A program made the translations under genes and the position numbers. The notes under the pieces were generated by a model that searched no databases, had not been told where the DNA came from, and saw only the letters and a list, made by a program, of their open reading frames with translations. From assembly GCF_004125265.1 (NCBI RefSeq), contig NZ_RDTE01000003.1, forward strand, positions 8,546,876 to 8,610,875: a stretch of 64,000 bases of DNA, read 5' to 3'. Shown in pieces: positions 35,296 through 43,927 of the stretch. The first letter of the stretch is position 1. The number at the start of each line of letters is the position of its first letter. Source of the stretch: Streptomyces lydicus (GTDB lineage Bacteria; Actinomycetota; Actinomycetes; Streptomycetales; Streptomycetaceae).

Positions 35296-35726
35296 GTTCC
35301 GAGACCGCTCGCATCGTCGGGGCGTAACGCACCCTCGGGCCCGGCCTCGCCACGGGGTACACGCACCGCGGCCCCGCCTCCGGCAGCGCCGGGTCCGTCG
35401 ATCGCGGCGGTGGGGAAGAAGGGCCGCTTCGCGCCCCGGCGGGCGGAGCCGGTCCGCGCCGGTTCGTCAGCGAACATCCATCCCCATGTCGTCAACGAGA
35501 TCCGATAGCTCCGTGTGGAGGACTTGGCGATGCCCGCACCGATGAGGTACCGCTCGACCTTCGCGATGTACGACGATGGCGCGGCGGACCGGGGGCACCG
35601 CCCGGGCGCGTGGCAGCCGAAGTGCGCGCCCGCTCCCGAGTTCCGGTCACTGGTCTGGTCGCCGCGCCCGCTCTTCCAGCGCGGCCCGCAGTAAATGCGT
35701 ACACCTCGCCCCCTGCTGCCAGACCC
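35296..35726. other. Intergenic, no clear gene
   Basis: A 54-codon plus-strand frame (35530-35694, beginning MPAPMRYRSTFAMYDDGAAD) looks faintly protein-like but has no ribosome site and no recognised family. Nothing else is seen. Confidence 0.35.
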
Positions 35727-36596
35727 TTATTGCTCCGGATGGATCCAGGTCCCGGCGAGTTCCGCGACCCAGGCGGTCGCCGCGTCGGGATGGGGCGGGG
35801 GTGCGCCGACGACCACGAGATCGGTGACGCCCGCCGCAGCGAGCGCGGGCAGGTGCTCGGGGAGACCGTCGCTCAGCGCGACGGCGACCGTGAGCTCGTC
35901 GAAAGCGCGACCGTGGCGGGCGCACTCATCGGCGAGAACCGCGAGGTGCACCGGGACGTCGGCCACCGGGACGTTGAAGCCGTACCAGCCGTCGGCGAGC
36001 GTGGCCGCGCGGCGCAAGGCGGCCTTGCTGTTGCCGCCGACCACGACAGGGAGCCGGCCGCCGCGCAGTGGCTTCGGATTGACCCGGATTGCGTCGAAGC
36101 GGATGAACTCCCCCGCGAAGGAGGCGGGATCCTCGGACCACAGGGCACGCATCGCGTCCAGGTACTCCTCGGCACGCCGCCCTCGCTGGGCGAAGGGAAC
36201 TCCCAGCGCTGCGAATTCCTCGGCGGACCAGCCGACCCCGACCCCGAGGCTGAACCGCCCGGCGCACAGCACATCGAGTGTGGCGACCTGTTTGGCAACA
36301 AGGACGGGGTGGTGCTCAGGCAGCAGGAGCACGCCGGAGGCGAGCTCGATCCGGCTGGTCACCGCCGCCGCGAAGGTCAGGGCGAGCAGCGGGTCCAGCC
36401 AGTCCGCGTCCGCGGGCACGGCGATCCGGCCGTCCGCGGAGTAGGGGTAGCGCGAGGCGGGCGCGTCCACGAGCACCACGTGCTCGCCGCACCACAGCCG
36501 CGCGAAGCCGTACGCCTCGGCGGCTGTGGCCACTGCACGGATCACCTCGGGACGGGCACCGTCACCGATACCCAGCGCATGCAACCCCACTCGCAT
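35727..36596 (-). CDS. LLM class F420-dependent oxidoreductase
   Basis: A 289-residue luciferase-like TIM barrel. Motifs: RVGLHALGIGD at the first strand, YGFARLWCGEHV, ASGVLLLPEHHPVLVAKQVA, GVGVGWSAEEFAALG and PVVVGGNSKAALRRAATLAD. The ATG at 36596 has GGAGGTGG upstream, which rules out the longer frame. In actinomycetes this branch uses F420; the substrate is unknown. Confidence 0.9.
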   Translation of the reverse strand: MRVGLHALGIGDGARPEVIRAVATAAEAYGFARLWCGEHVVLVDAPASRYPYSADGRIAVPADADWLDPLLALTFAAAVTSRIELASGVLLLPEHHPVLVAKQVATLDVLCAGRFSLGVGVGWSAEEFAALGVPFAQRGRRAEEYLDAMRALWSEDPASFAGEFIRFDAIRVNPKPLRGGRLPVVVGGNSKAALRRAATLADGWYGFNVPVADVPVHLAVLADECARHGRAFDELTVAVALSDGLPEHLPALAAAGVTDLVVVGAPPPHPDAATAWVAELAGTWIHPEQ

Positions 36597-37009
36597 TCTC
36601 CACCTCCGGACAGCACCATAAGCGCGAAGCACGGACACACCCGGGCGACATGGCGCGCTGCCCAGAAGGACGGGGGTGAGGCCGCCGTCTTGGCGAAAGC
36701 CTTGGGCATCGGGAGCGAGGAACGTTCGCCCGGCCGCCTGTTCCTGTCGGGCGACTCGGCGAGCAGGGAGGCGTCAGCTACGGCAGAAGACGGTGCCGAA
36801 CGGAACGAGCACCGGGTGGCGGTACTGACGCGGATATGAGTCAGCACACCGATGCGGCGCCGGCCGCAGCGCACCTGGCTTCAGACCATGAAAACCGATG
36901 AGCACATCGAGGAGCGCACCGAGGAAACCCAGGTCAGTCACGAGGCGATGGGGACGGTTTCGCTGGTGCCGGGAGTGGCCGCCGTGGCGATGTACGGAAG
37001 CCCCTTTCT
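36597..37009. other. Intergenic, no clear gene
   Basis: A plus-strand frame beginning MKTDEHIEERTEETQVSHEA (36888) has a plausible start but soon turns into low-complexity sequence antisense to the next small gene. I do not support a gene here. Confidence 0.35.
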
Positions 37010-37153
37010 CTACTTCCTACCGTCGTTGATCTGGTTTCCCAGAACGAGTACGACAAGGGCGGCGCAGCCGCATCCAAGGGTCTTGAGGACGGATGAGGAG
37101 GACCCGGACTCGGTCGGGACGGTAGTGGTGGTGGGGGCGGTCGTCTCGGGCAT
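37010..37153 (-). CDS. Small single-pass membrane protein
   Basis: A 47-residue frame: a Thr/Ser-rich N-terminus (MPETTAPTTTTVPTESGSSS), then a hydrophobic segment around TLGCGCAALVVLVLG with two cysteines, and a polar tail (NQINDGRK). No ribosome site is present, but TACCGT ends exactly six bases before the ATG, matching other leaderless starts in this window. Function is unknown. Confidence 0.4.
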   Translation of the reverse strand: MPETTAPTTTTVPTESGSSSSVLKTLGCGCAALVVLVLGNQINDGRK

Positions 37154-37209
37154 ACGGGAACGGTATGCCGGTGGGGGAGCGGGCGGATGGGCGCGGCCAC
37201 CCGGCAAGG

Positions 37210-37229
37210 AGTGAGTACATGTACTCACT
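37210..37229. promoter_or_regulatory. 20-bp perfect palindrome, TetR-type operator
   Basis: AGTGAGTACATGTACTCACT reads the same on both strands. Its TGAGTAC/GTACTCA arms resemble TetR-family operators, and a TTGACG (37229-37234) starts at its edge. No TetR gene lies nearby. Confidence 0.65.
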
Positions 37230-37509
37230 TGACGGGAGCCGGTAGGAGTCGGTTCCGGCCGTGAACGGGGTCGAACTTGCCCGCTGAACAGGCCTGTTCG
37301 AGTGCAGTCGACCCGGGAAGCCACGGCACGGAACGGCACGGCACAAAACGGATCTGGCTCAGCGAGGAGTTCCGCAGCGCATCGCCACCGGGCCGGGCAC
37401 CTACACCCAGCAAGTACGCCGCAGAGCTCACCCGGGGACGCGCCAGGGCGTGTATCGAAAGTGCCTGGTGAGGATGGCGGAGAGCCCATGTGTGATCCAG
37501 AATGATGGG

Positions 37510-38052
37510 ATGCTCCCGCTTGAGACCCCCCGTTTGACCCTGCGTCGCTGGCGCGAGGAAGACGTCGCGCCCATGGCTGCCGTCAATGCCGACCCCGAGG
37601 TCATGCGGTGGATCCGTGACGGCAGCGTCCGTGACGAACAGCAGACTCGCGAAGGGGTCCAGGCATGGGAGAGCGAGTGGGAGTCACAGGGCTTCGGCCT
37701 GTTCGCTGTGGAGATCCGGTCCACCGGCGAGCTGGCCGGGTTCACCGGCCTTTCGGTGCCCGGTTTCTTGCCGGAGGTGCTGCCGGCGATTGAGGTCGGC
37801 TGGCGGCTGGGACGTTCCCACTGGGGGCAGGGCTTGGCCACCGAGGCCGCTACGGCCGCTGTACGGTTCGGGTTCGAAGAGCGAGGGCTGGAGCGGATCG
37901 TCAGCATCATTCAAGTGGGCAACCACGCCTCCGAACGAATCATGACCAAATTGGGGATGTGTCCGGTCCGTGAGACCGTCAATCCCACCTGCGGTAGGCG
38001 AGTGCGGGTGTTCGAGTTGTTGTCGGAGCAGTACGTCACCACCACTCGTTGA
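37510..38052 (+). CDS. GNAT family N-acetyltransferase (RimJ/RimL-like)
   Basis: A 180-residue protein with ETPRLTLRRWREEDVAPMAA at the N-terminus, VGWRLGRSHWGQGLATEAAT at the acetyl-CoA site, and VGNHASERIMTKLGMCPVRE, all typical of the RimJ/RimL class that acetylates N-termini or small amines. The ATG at 37510 follows CAGAAT by six bases. Its 3' end overlaps a transposase remnant on the other strand. Confidence 0.85.
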   Translation: MLPLETPRLTLRRWREEDVAPMAAVNADPEVMRWIRDGSVRDEQQTREGVQAWESEWESQGFGLFAVEIRSTGELAGFTGLSVPGFLPEVLPAIEVGWRLGRSHWGQGLATEAATAAVRFGFEERGLERIVSIIQVGNHASERIMTKLGMCPVRETVNPTCGRRVRVFELLSEQYVTTTR

Positions 38053-38175
38053 CGGCGGCGACGAGGACGCTGGCCTCGTAGCGGACCGCGAGTTTCTCGT
38101 ACCTGGTGGCCACGGCTCGCTGCCTCTGGAGGCGATTGATGCCGCACTGGACCGCGTAGCGTGCCGGGTCTTGAA
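38036..38175 (-). pseudogene. IS5-family transposase C-terminal remnant
   Basis: The minus strand encodes ARYAVQCGINRLQRQRAVAT followed by RYEKLAVRYEASVLVAAVNE and WW-stop, the usual C-terminus of IS5-family DDE transposases in Streptomyces. Only about 45 codons remain. The stop lies inside the 3' end of the GNAT gene, so the old insertion probably replaced that gene's natural downstream region. Confidence 0.75.
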
Positions 38176-38204
38176 GGCGTGTATCCCAGGCAGAGACTGT
38201 CGTG

Positions 38205-39164
38205 TCATGTGCAAGTCAGGATGACCTTGCCGAACTTACCTGGGCCGGCGAGCCGGGCGTAACCATCGGCGTACTGCTCGAGGGAGAAGGCCGAATCCAC
38301 GGGGACCCGCAAGCGACCTTGGGCGAGCAGGGGAACGACCGAGGTGCGAATGAGGTCGGCGAGCAGCGCCTTCTCCGCGTGCGTGCGGCCGCGGATGGTC
38401 GTTCCGATCAGTTGGCCGCGCACCAGCATGAGATCGAACATCCGCAGCGGGACCGTTGCGCCGGCCTGAACGCCGACGATGAGGACCTTGCCGCGGCTGC
38501 GCAGCAGGGTGACCCGTTGCAAGCAGTCCTGTCCGCCGACGAGTTCCACGATCACGTCGTACGGCCCGTGCTGCGCTTCATGACCGGGAGTGACGACATC
38601 GACGCGTGCGCCGTCCGGGGCGAGCGCCCTCACCTGGTCGTGAAGTTCGGGACGGCGCACGCTTGCCACGGTATGCGCTCCGGAAACTGCGGCTACCTGC
38701 ACCATGGCCGTTCCCACACCGCCTGCCGCGCCGCTGATCAGCACACGGTCGCCCGCGCAGACCTGGGCCTGGGTGATCAGAGCGTCCCAGGCGGTGCTGA
38801 ACGCTTCCGGGAAACCGCCGGCCTCCTGCCAGGACAGGGCATCCGGCACCGGAAGCAGGAGATCGGCAGGGACCGTGATCTGCTCAGCGTGACCACCGCC
38901 ACCGACCAGTGCCATGACACGGTCTCCGGTGGAGACCCCGGTGACGGCGCTCCCGACGTGCTCGACTTCACCGGCGATCTCCAGGCCGGGTACATCGGTT
39001 GGCCATCCCGGCGGCGCCGGATAGTCCCCCCGTGCCTGCTGCAGGTCTGCGGCGTTGAGACCTGCGGCGCGGACACGGACCACCACATTTCCCGGTGCCG
39101 CCACCGGGGCAGGCCGTTGCTCCAGATGGAATTGCCCATCCGAGTCGATCACTACAGCGCGCAT
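38205..39164 (-). CDS. Quinone oxidoreductase / zinc-type alcohol dehydrogenase family protein
   Basis: A 319-residue MDR enzyme. GLNAADLQQARGDYPAPPGW and GLEIAGEVEHVG are the GroES-like part; VLISGAAGGVGTAMVQVAAV is the Rossmann motif; structural-zinc cysteines are absent, as in NADPH:quinone oxidoreductases (QOR/TP53I3 group). It starts right behind the ABC exporter stop on the same strand and is probably co-transcribed with it. Confidence 0.9.
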   Translation of the reverse strand: MRAVVIDSDGQFHLEQRPAPVAAPGNVVVRVRAAGLNAADLQQARGDYPAPPGWPTDVPGLEIAGEVEHVGSAVTGVSTGDRVMALVGGGGHAEQITVPADLLLPVPDALSWQEAGGFPEAFSTAWDALITQAQVCAGDRVLISGAAGGVGTAMVQVAAVSGAHTVASVRRPELHDQVRALAPDGARVDVVTPGHEAQHGPYDVIVELVGGQDCLQRVTLLRSRGKVLIVGVQAGATVPLRMFDLMLVRGQLIGTTIRGRTHAEKALLADLIRTSVVPLLAQGRLRVPVDSAFSLEQYADGYARLAGPGKFGKVILTCT

Positions 39165-39167
39165 GCT

Positions 39168-41198
39168 TCACGCGAGGTCCTTCTCGACCGGTGCCGAGGG
39201 GCGGCGGGCAGCCGGCAGCGTTGTGGCCGCCGCGGCAGAGAGCCCGAACTGGGCCGCCTGAGCGATATACATGCCGCGGTACACGCCGTCTTGCAGCGCC
39301 ATGAGTTCGGTGTGCGTGCCCTCTTCGACGACGCGCCCCTGTTCGAGGACGTAGATCCGGTCGGCGTTCGCGGTCGCGGCGAGGCGGTGTGTCACAAGGA
39401 CGACTGCGTGGCCCTGCCCGGCGAGGGACCACAGGCCTTCGAATGCGGCGATCTCCGCGTGCGGGTCGAGGGCGGAGGTCGGCTCGTCGACGAGCAGGAA
39501 CGGCGCCCTGCGGTACAGACTCCGAGCGGTGCCGACCTTTTGCCACTGCCCGCCGGAGAGCTGGACTCCGCGCTCGTAGCCTTTGAAGACGATCGAGTCC
39601 CAGCCGTGCGGGAGGCCTTCGACGAGCGCGAGCACGTTCGCGTCCTGCGCCGCCTCACGGACCCGGCCCATGTCACGGGGGCGGTCCCCGGCGCCGATCG
39701 CCACGTTCGCGGCCGCGGTCATCTCCCACCGCGGGAAGTCCTGCGCGAGCAGTCCCACCGAGGCAAAGACGTCGGAGCGGCGCGCCTCGCGCAGCTCGAC
39801 CCGCGCGCCGTCGGCGCTCTCCCACCACACCTGTCCCTCGGCGGGGAGCAGCAAGCCGGCCAGTACCTTCGTCAGGGTCGTCTTGCCGGAGCCGTTCGCA
39901 CCCACCAGGGCCGTCACCTCGCCCCGGCGCACCGTCACGCTCGCCCCCTTCAGCGCGGGGCTGTCGGCCCCTGGATAGGTGAACGAGACATCCTGCACGC
40001 GCACACGGTCCACGGCGGGCGGCAGCGCGCTGCCCGCAGGCGGGATCGCGTGCTCCGCGGCCACCTCGATGGCGGTCTCGGTGTCCGTGAGGAACAGCAA
40101 CTCCTCGTAGAGCCGATTGACCTGCTGGACGAGCGAGGTCAGGCGGGCAGTGGACGTTTGGATGGCGATAACGGCGGTCCCGCCCACGGCGAGCGGCAGG
40201 CCGCCGCTCGTCAAGAGCCACCACAGCAGCCCGTAGCAGGACAGCGAGGCGACACCGGCGAAAGCGCCGGCGATCAGGTCGGTGGCCGCCTGCGCTCGGG
40301 CCAGCCTGCGCTGCTCGGCCTCCGTCTGGCGGGACATCTCCTCGTACCCGGCGAGCAGTTTCGTCCCGGCCGCGTGCACACGGATCTCCCCCGCGGCATG
40401 GGGGCGCGTCAGGTATGCCAGCAGCGAGGCGATGGCCCGCCGGTGGTCGACCCAGTGCAGCCGTGAGACGTACTCGCGGCGAGCCGAGCGCACGGCGCCC
40501 CAGCCTTTGGGCAGGGCGATGGCCAGCAGCATCGGCAAGAGCGTCCAGTGCAACGCTGTCAGTACGACCGCAGCGGCGATCATGGCGATGAGCACGTTGC
40601 CCACACCCACCGACAGCCGCAGCATGCTCCGCGCCGAGTCCGTGCCGAACTTCCCTGCCTCCAGTTGCCGTTGGATCTCCGGCCGCTCGGTAGCCTCCAC
40701 CTCGACGCCGGTCACCGCCGCGTAGTACCGGCCGGACACCGCCCGCTCCACCTGAGGCTCCAGCCGGCCCGACATCGCCGTGGACCATGCCGACAGCAGC
40801 GCCGCCACCACTGCGGTCATACCCAGCACGAGCAGGGACGGCAGGGCGTCCCGCAACTTGTCCCCGGTCGGGCCGTCCGCGAACAGCTCGCTGAGGGCGC
40901 CGTTGACCGCGACCAGCCCCCAGGCGGACGTCACCCCCTGCCCCAGCTGGGCGACGACCACCCCCGTCAGCGCCCGCCGGTCCGTTTGCCGGCCGGTGCG
41001 CAGCACCATGCCCACCATGCGGGGCAGAGCGGCCGCCATGTGTGCGAACGACAGCCGGGTCAGCGGGCCCTCGTGCTGTACGTAAACCTGGTCGTAGCGG
41101 AGCCGGCCGCCATACAGCTCGCGTTCCGCTTCCGAGATTTCCGCATCCGTGTCCTTCGCTCCTTGAGGCGGCTCGTTGGCCGGGCAGGGTTTCGTCAA
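39168..41198 (-). CDS. ABC transporter, fused permease and ATPase
   Basis: About 676 residues from TTG at 41198, chosen because AAGGAG ends five bases before it; a GTG at 41234 is the alternative. A six-helix permease (SLLVLGMTAVVAALLSAWST, VLIAMIAAAVVLTALHW) is followed by an ATPase with GANGSGKTTLTKVLAG, VQLSGGQWQKVGTARSLYRR and FLLVDEPTSALDP. It has no C39 peptidase domain. This class exports lipids, drugs or modified peptides and often stands in RiPP loci, but no precursor is seen here. Confidence 0.88.
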   Translation of the reverse strand: MTKPCPANEPPQGAKDTDAEISEAERELYGGRLRYDQVYVQHEGPLTRLSFAHMAAALPRMVGMVLRTGRQTDRRALTGVVVAQLGQGVTSAWGLVAVNGALSELFADGPTGDKLRDALPSLLVLGMTAVVAALLSAWSTAMSGRLEPQVERAVSGRYYAAVTGVEVEATERPEIQRQLEAGKFGTDSARSMLRLSVGVGNVLIAMIAAAVVLTALHWTLLPMLLAIALPKGWGAVRSARREYVSRLHWVDHRRAIASLLAYLTRPHAAGEIRVHAAGTKLLAGYEEMSRQTEAEQRRLARAQAATDLIAGAFAGVASLSCYGLLWWLLTSGGLPLAVGGTAVIAIQTSTARLTSLVQQVNRLYEELLFLTDTETAIEVAAEHAIPPAGSALPPAVDRVRVQDVSFTYPGADSPALKGASVTVRRGEVTALVGANGSGKTTLTKVLAGLLLPAEGQVWWESADGARVELREARRSDVFASVGLLAQDFPRWEMTAAANVAIGAGDRPRDMGRVREAAQDANVLALVEGLPHGWDSIVFKGYERGVQLSGGQWQKVGTARSLYRRAPFLLVDEPTSALDPHAEIAAFEGLWSLAGQGHAVVLVTHRLAATANADRIYVLEQGRVVEEGTHTELMALQDGVYRGMYIAQAAQFGLSAAAATTLPAARRPSAPVEKDLA

Positions 41199-42063
41199 CG
41201 TGGCTCCTTGGCGGTTGTCCTTGGCGGTTGTCACGGTGTCGCCGGGCTCAACGACACGGCCACAGCTTTCGAACACACGTTTTTCGGTCGGTCTGCGGGG
41301 GGCATGGAGAGGCGGTCGTGTGAAGGTGTGTGGTGCATCGAGCGTTGTCCCGCAAGGGCGCCCGGGGTGGGCGGGGTTGGCCAAAAAACGGCGCATCTGT
41401 TGGTCGCGGGCGGGTGTCACTGTCGAGGCTCATATGGCGGTTGGGCGTGCGGGGGAGGCTTCTCTGCCGCGCTGCGGGCCGTCACACCACTGGGGTGTGG
41501 TCGTGGGGACCTGTGTCTGTTTTGGTTTCGCTGCTGCCCTGACATCCCCGATATCCCTGATATCCCTGACAAGGGTCCTATTCACCGCATCACTCAGGCC
41601 CTACCGTCCGCTTGCCCCCATCTGTGCTGCCCGTCTCTTCGAGGCCCAGGCCACCGGCGCACGACGGTCAGCAACTCCAGACACCGCCGCCGAAGGGCTG
41701 GGGGGGCTTGAACCGGAGCGCGATGGCTGTCGCCAAGGGAGGCTGTCGTCACCAGGACTTCAGGACGGGGCGCGCGGGCTGGAAGCTGTGCCAGAAGGGG
41801 TGTCCACCGCGATGTGTGCCGCACGAGTCATCGACATCGGACTCTGGCCTGGGACAGCGAGTTACCCGAGGATCCTGTCATTGCCTGCAGGAGCGACCGG
41901 AATGTGAGCCACAGAACAGGACGAACTCCCCGGACTGGTAACTCACCGGTCTTGGGAATGTCTGGGGGCGAGTAGGAACCATGCGGAAGGCCCGGGTCCC
42001 CCCCCGGGCTCCACGTGGAAAACCCCGTGGGCTCGCCCCCCCGGTGGACTGAGCTCTGCGGAT
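41199..42063. other. 865-base stretch with no recognisable gene
   Basis: Several open frames cross this stretch, but none has a credible start or domain. One short Cys-rich frame near 41730 (AMAVAKGGCRHQDFRTGRAG) is not supported. GATATCCCT is repeated around 41550. GC-rich runs at 41995-42050, including a C8 run, may form the terminator of the gene to the right. Confidence 0.4.
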
Positions 42064-42987
42064 TCAGCCCCGCGCCTCGCGGAACCGCTTCACCACCCTG
42101 CCCGTGCCCACTGCCAGGACCCCCAGTGCCACCACGGTGTAGAAGGGGCCCGAGGTCGGCCAGCCGCCGTTGACATCGGACAGGAAGGCCGGGTTGAAGA
42201 ACTCCTGCTGATGCAGGACCCGCGCCAACGGCAGCGCGAAGGCCGCCTCGGCGGCGACACTCCAGGCCGCCAGCGAACGCGTCCACATCCGCACCGCCCC
42301 GATCGCGTCGAGTGTCACGAGGCCGACGAGTCCGGTCAGGATCGGCCAGATCCAGCCCGACCACAGGTCTGGGTCGAGCACGTCGAGGTGTGTGCCGCCG
42401 TCGGTTCGGTACGGCTGCGCGGTGTGCTGCCAGACGATCAGGGCGATCAGCAGCGCGTGCCACATGACCCCGGCGTAGGCTCCCGCGCCGCGCTCCTTCG
42501 GTGCGCGGCGCTCGGGCAGGTCGTCGGGCGTCCAGGCCTCGCCACCCGTGCCACCCCGCTTGCCGGACCGCTCAACCAGGGCGAACACCACGGTGAGCCA
42601 GGCGACCATCTGGGCGCCGACGGAGAGCATCACCCCGACGGCCCCGCCGATCACCGGGCCGGCCCCTCGGCCGTCCAGGACGTCAAGCACCGCGCTCATG
42701 GTGGTGACCACCGGCAGCACGGTGGACAGCAGGACCGTGAGGAGCCTTACGTACGCCGGGTAGAGCCCGGGTCCGATCAGTGTGAGCGGCCGGTCCGCGT
42801 ACTGGGCTGCGAGCCGGATCGGGTCACCCATCTCGGTGAGTACCTCGCGTTCGGCGGCTTCCGAGTCGGCGGGGCCGCGGGCCTCGACGGTGTCGGCGAC
42901 GGTGGCGCACAGCTCGTCGGCCACGTCGCCACGCTGGCCGGCCGGGATGTGCCGGACTACCTCCGCCACGTAACGGTCGGTCAGCGT
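42064..42987 (-). pseudogene. HAAS-domain membrane protein, 5' end lost at an IS remnant
   Basis: The protein begins in mid-motif with TLTDRYVAEVVRHIPAGQRG, DVADELCATVADTVEARGP and EREVLTEMGDPIRLAAQYAD: the HAAS/permease-prefix domain that usually follows a start codon directly and sits behind a PadR gene. About six membrane helices follow (RLLTVLLSTVLPVVTTMSAV and others). Upstream of 42987 the frame runs into insertion-sequence DNA. It has lost its start codon, or reads through from an unnatural one, and the expected PadR partner is missing. Confidence 0.7.
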
Positions 42988-43049
42988 GCCGGTGCCGCAC
43001 GCATATAACTTAGACGGTGCCTTGATTGGCGACAGCTCATTGTCTCGGC

Positions 43050-43325
43050 ATGGGCATAGTTGAGCGGTTGGTGCCGGATGGGCTGTGGAAGATCTTTCTG
43101 GACGTGGCGCCGGAAATGCCGGTACGGGCACAAGGCGGGGGCCGGCGGCGATGCGATGACCGCGCGGTACTTGCGGCGATCATCTTCGTCGCCACCTCGG
43201 GCTGCACGTGGCGGCAGATGCCGCCGGTCTTCGGTGCTTCCTGGCAGACGGTCCATCGGCGCTTCACGCACTGGTCCGCAGCCCGGGTGTGGGCCAAGCT
43301 GCACCGCGTTGTGCTGGACCGGCAC
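43050..43325 (+). pseudogene. IS5-family transposase N-terminal fragment
   Basis: The frame reads MGIVERLVPDGLWKIFLDVA, then GGGRRRCDDRAVLAAIIFVA and TSGCTWRQMPPVFGASWQTV, then RRFTHWSAARVWAKLHRVVL, the N-terminal (DUF4096-type) domain of IS5-family transposases. After LDRH the homology stops at the MarR promoter and the DDE domain is absent. It abuts the broken HAAS gene on its other side. Confidence 0.8.
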
Positions 43326-43337
43326 ACAGTTATCGAC

Positions 43338-43372
43338 TTGACTGTTAAGGTATTAACAGTTACCTTCAAGGT
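43338..43372 (+). promoter_or_regulatory. MarR promoter with nested operators
   Basis: The -35 TTGACT (43338-43343) and -10 TACCTT (43361-43366) are 17 bp apart, and the -10 ends six bases before the ATG, so the mRNA is probably leaderless. The spacer holds ACTGTTAA-ggta-TTAACAGT (43341-43360), a MarR-type operator. ACCTT-C-AAGGT (43362-43372) is a second palindrome directly before the ATG. Confidence 0.8.
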
Positions 43373-43819
43373 ATGGATGTACCGGCGCATACTCCTGCCA
43401 GTCCGCTTGAACAGCTCAAAGTGGTCAATTGGGCCCAGATGCAGGCGGGCCAGGAATGGATCCGCTCCCGCGGGCTCAGCATGCAGCAGGCATTCGTACT
43501 CAACTACCTCGCCGATCACCCCGGAGTCATCCAACGGGACATCGCCCAGGCGACACGGACGACGGCGGCCAACGTCTCCGGCGTCCTGCGCGGGCTCGAG
43601 GCCCGGCATCTGGTGGAACGCCGCTTCGAGGACGGCGATGAACGCAGCAAACGCGTCTTCGCCACCGACGCCGGTACCGAGCTCATCTCCGGACACGAGG
43701 AAGCCATGATCGCCGTGGATGAATCGATCCTCGCGCCGCTCACCCCGGCAGAGCGGACCACGCTCCAGGCGCTGCTCGACAAGATCACCGCAGAACTGCC
43801 GAGCCCCGGCGAGTTGTAA
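43373..43819 (+). CDS. MarR family transcriptional regulator
   Basis: A 148-residue MarR protein: QQAFVLNYLADHPGVIQRDI, then AQATRTTAANVSGVLRGLEA as recognition helix, and LVERRFEDGDERSKRVFATD as the wing. Its promoter contains a matching inverted repeat, so it probably represses itself. A methyltransferase gene follows 108 bases downstream on the same strand and is the likely target. Confidence 0.9.
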   Translation: MDVPAHTPASPLEQLKVVNWAQMQAGQEWIRSRGLSMQQAFVLNYLADHPGVIQRDIAQATRTTAANVSGVLRGLEARHLVERRFEDGDERSKRVFATDAGTELISGHEEAMIAVDESILAPLTPAERTTLQALLDKITAELPSPGEL

Positions 43820-43927
43820 CCCCTCCGACCACCGAAAACGCATCTCATCACCACCGTGTCGGCAAAGGGTCGACGCGCGTTCAACCCTGCCCGGACGAGC
43901 GCGTACCCCAAGGAAAGGAGCGTCACC

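Noticed and set aside
35530..35694. 54-codon frame MPAPMRYRSTFAMYDDGAAD...
   Set aside because: Slightly protein-like, but no ribosome site, no -10 signal at the right distance and no family.
36888..37214. Plus-strand frame starting MKTDEHIEERTEETQVSHEA
   Set aside because: No ribosome site, drifts into low-complexity sequence, and lies antisense to a better small-membrane-protein candidate.
41700..41725. GCTTGAACC resembling a reversed tRNA T-loop
   Set aside because: The flanking bases do not form a T stem and no other tRNA arms are present.
41612..41941. Cys-rich frame that might be a peptide precursor near the ABC exporter
   Set aside because: No start site, no leader-like segment, cysteines scattered without a core pattern; no modifying enzyme nearby.
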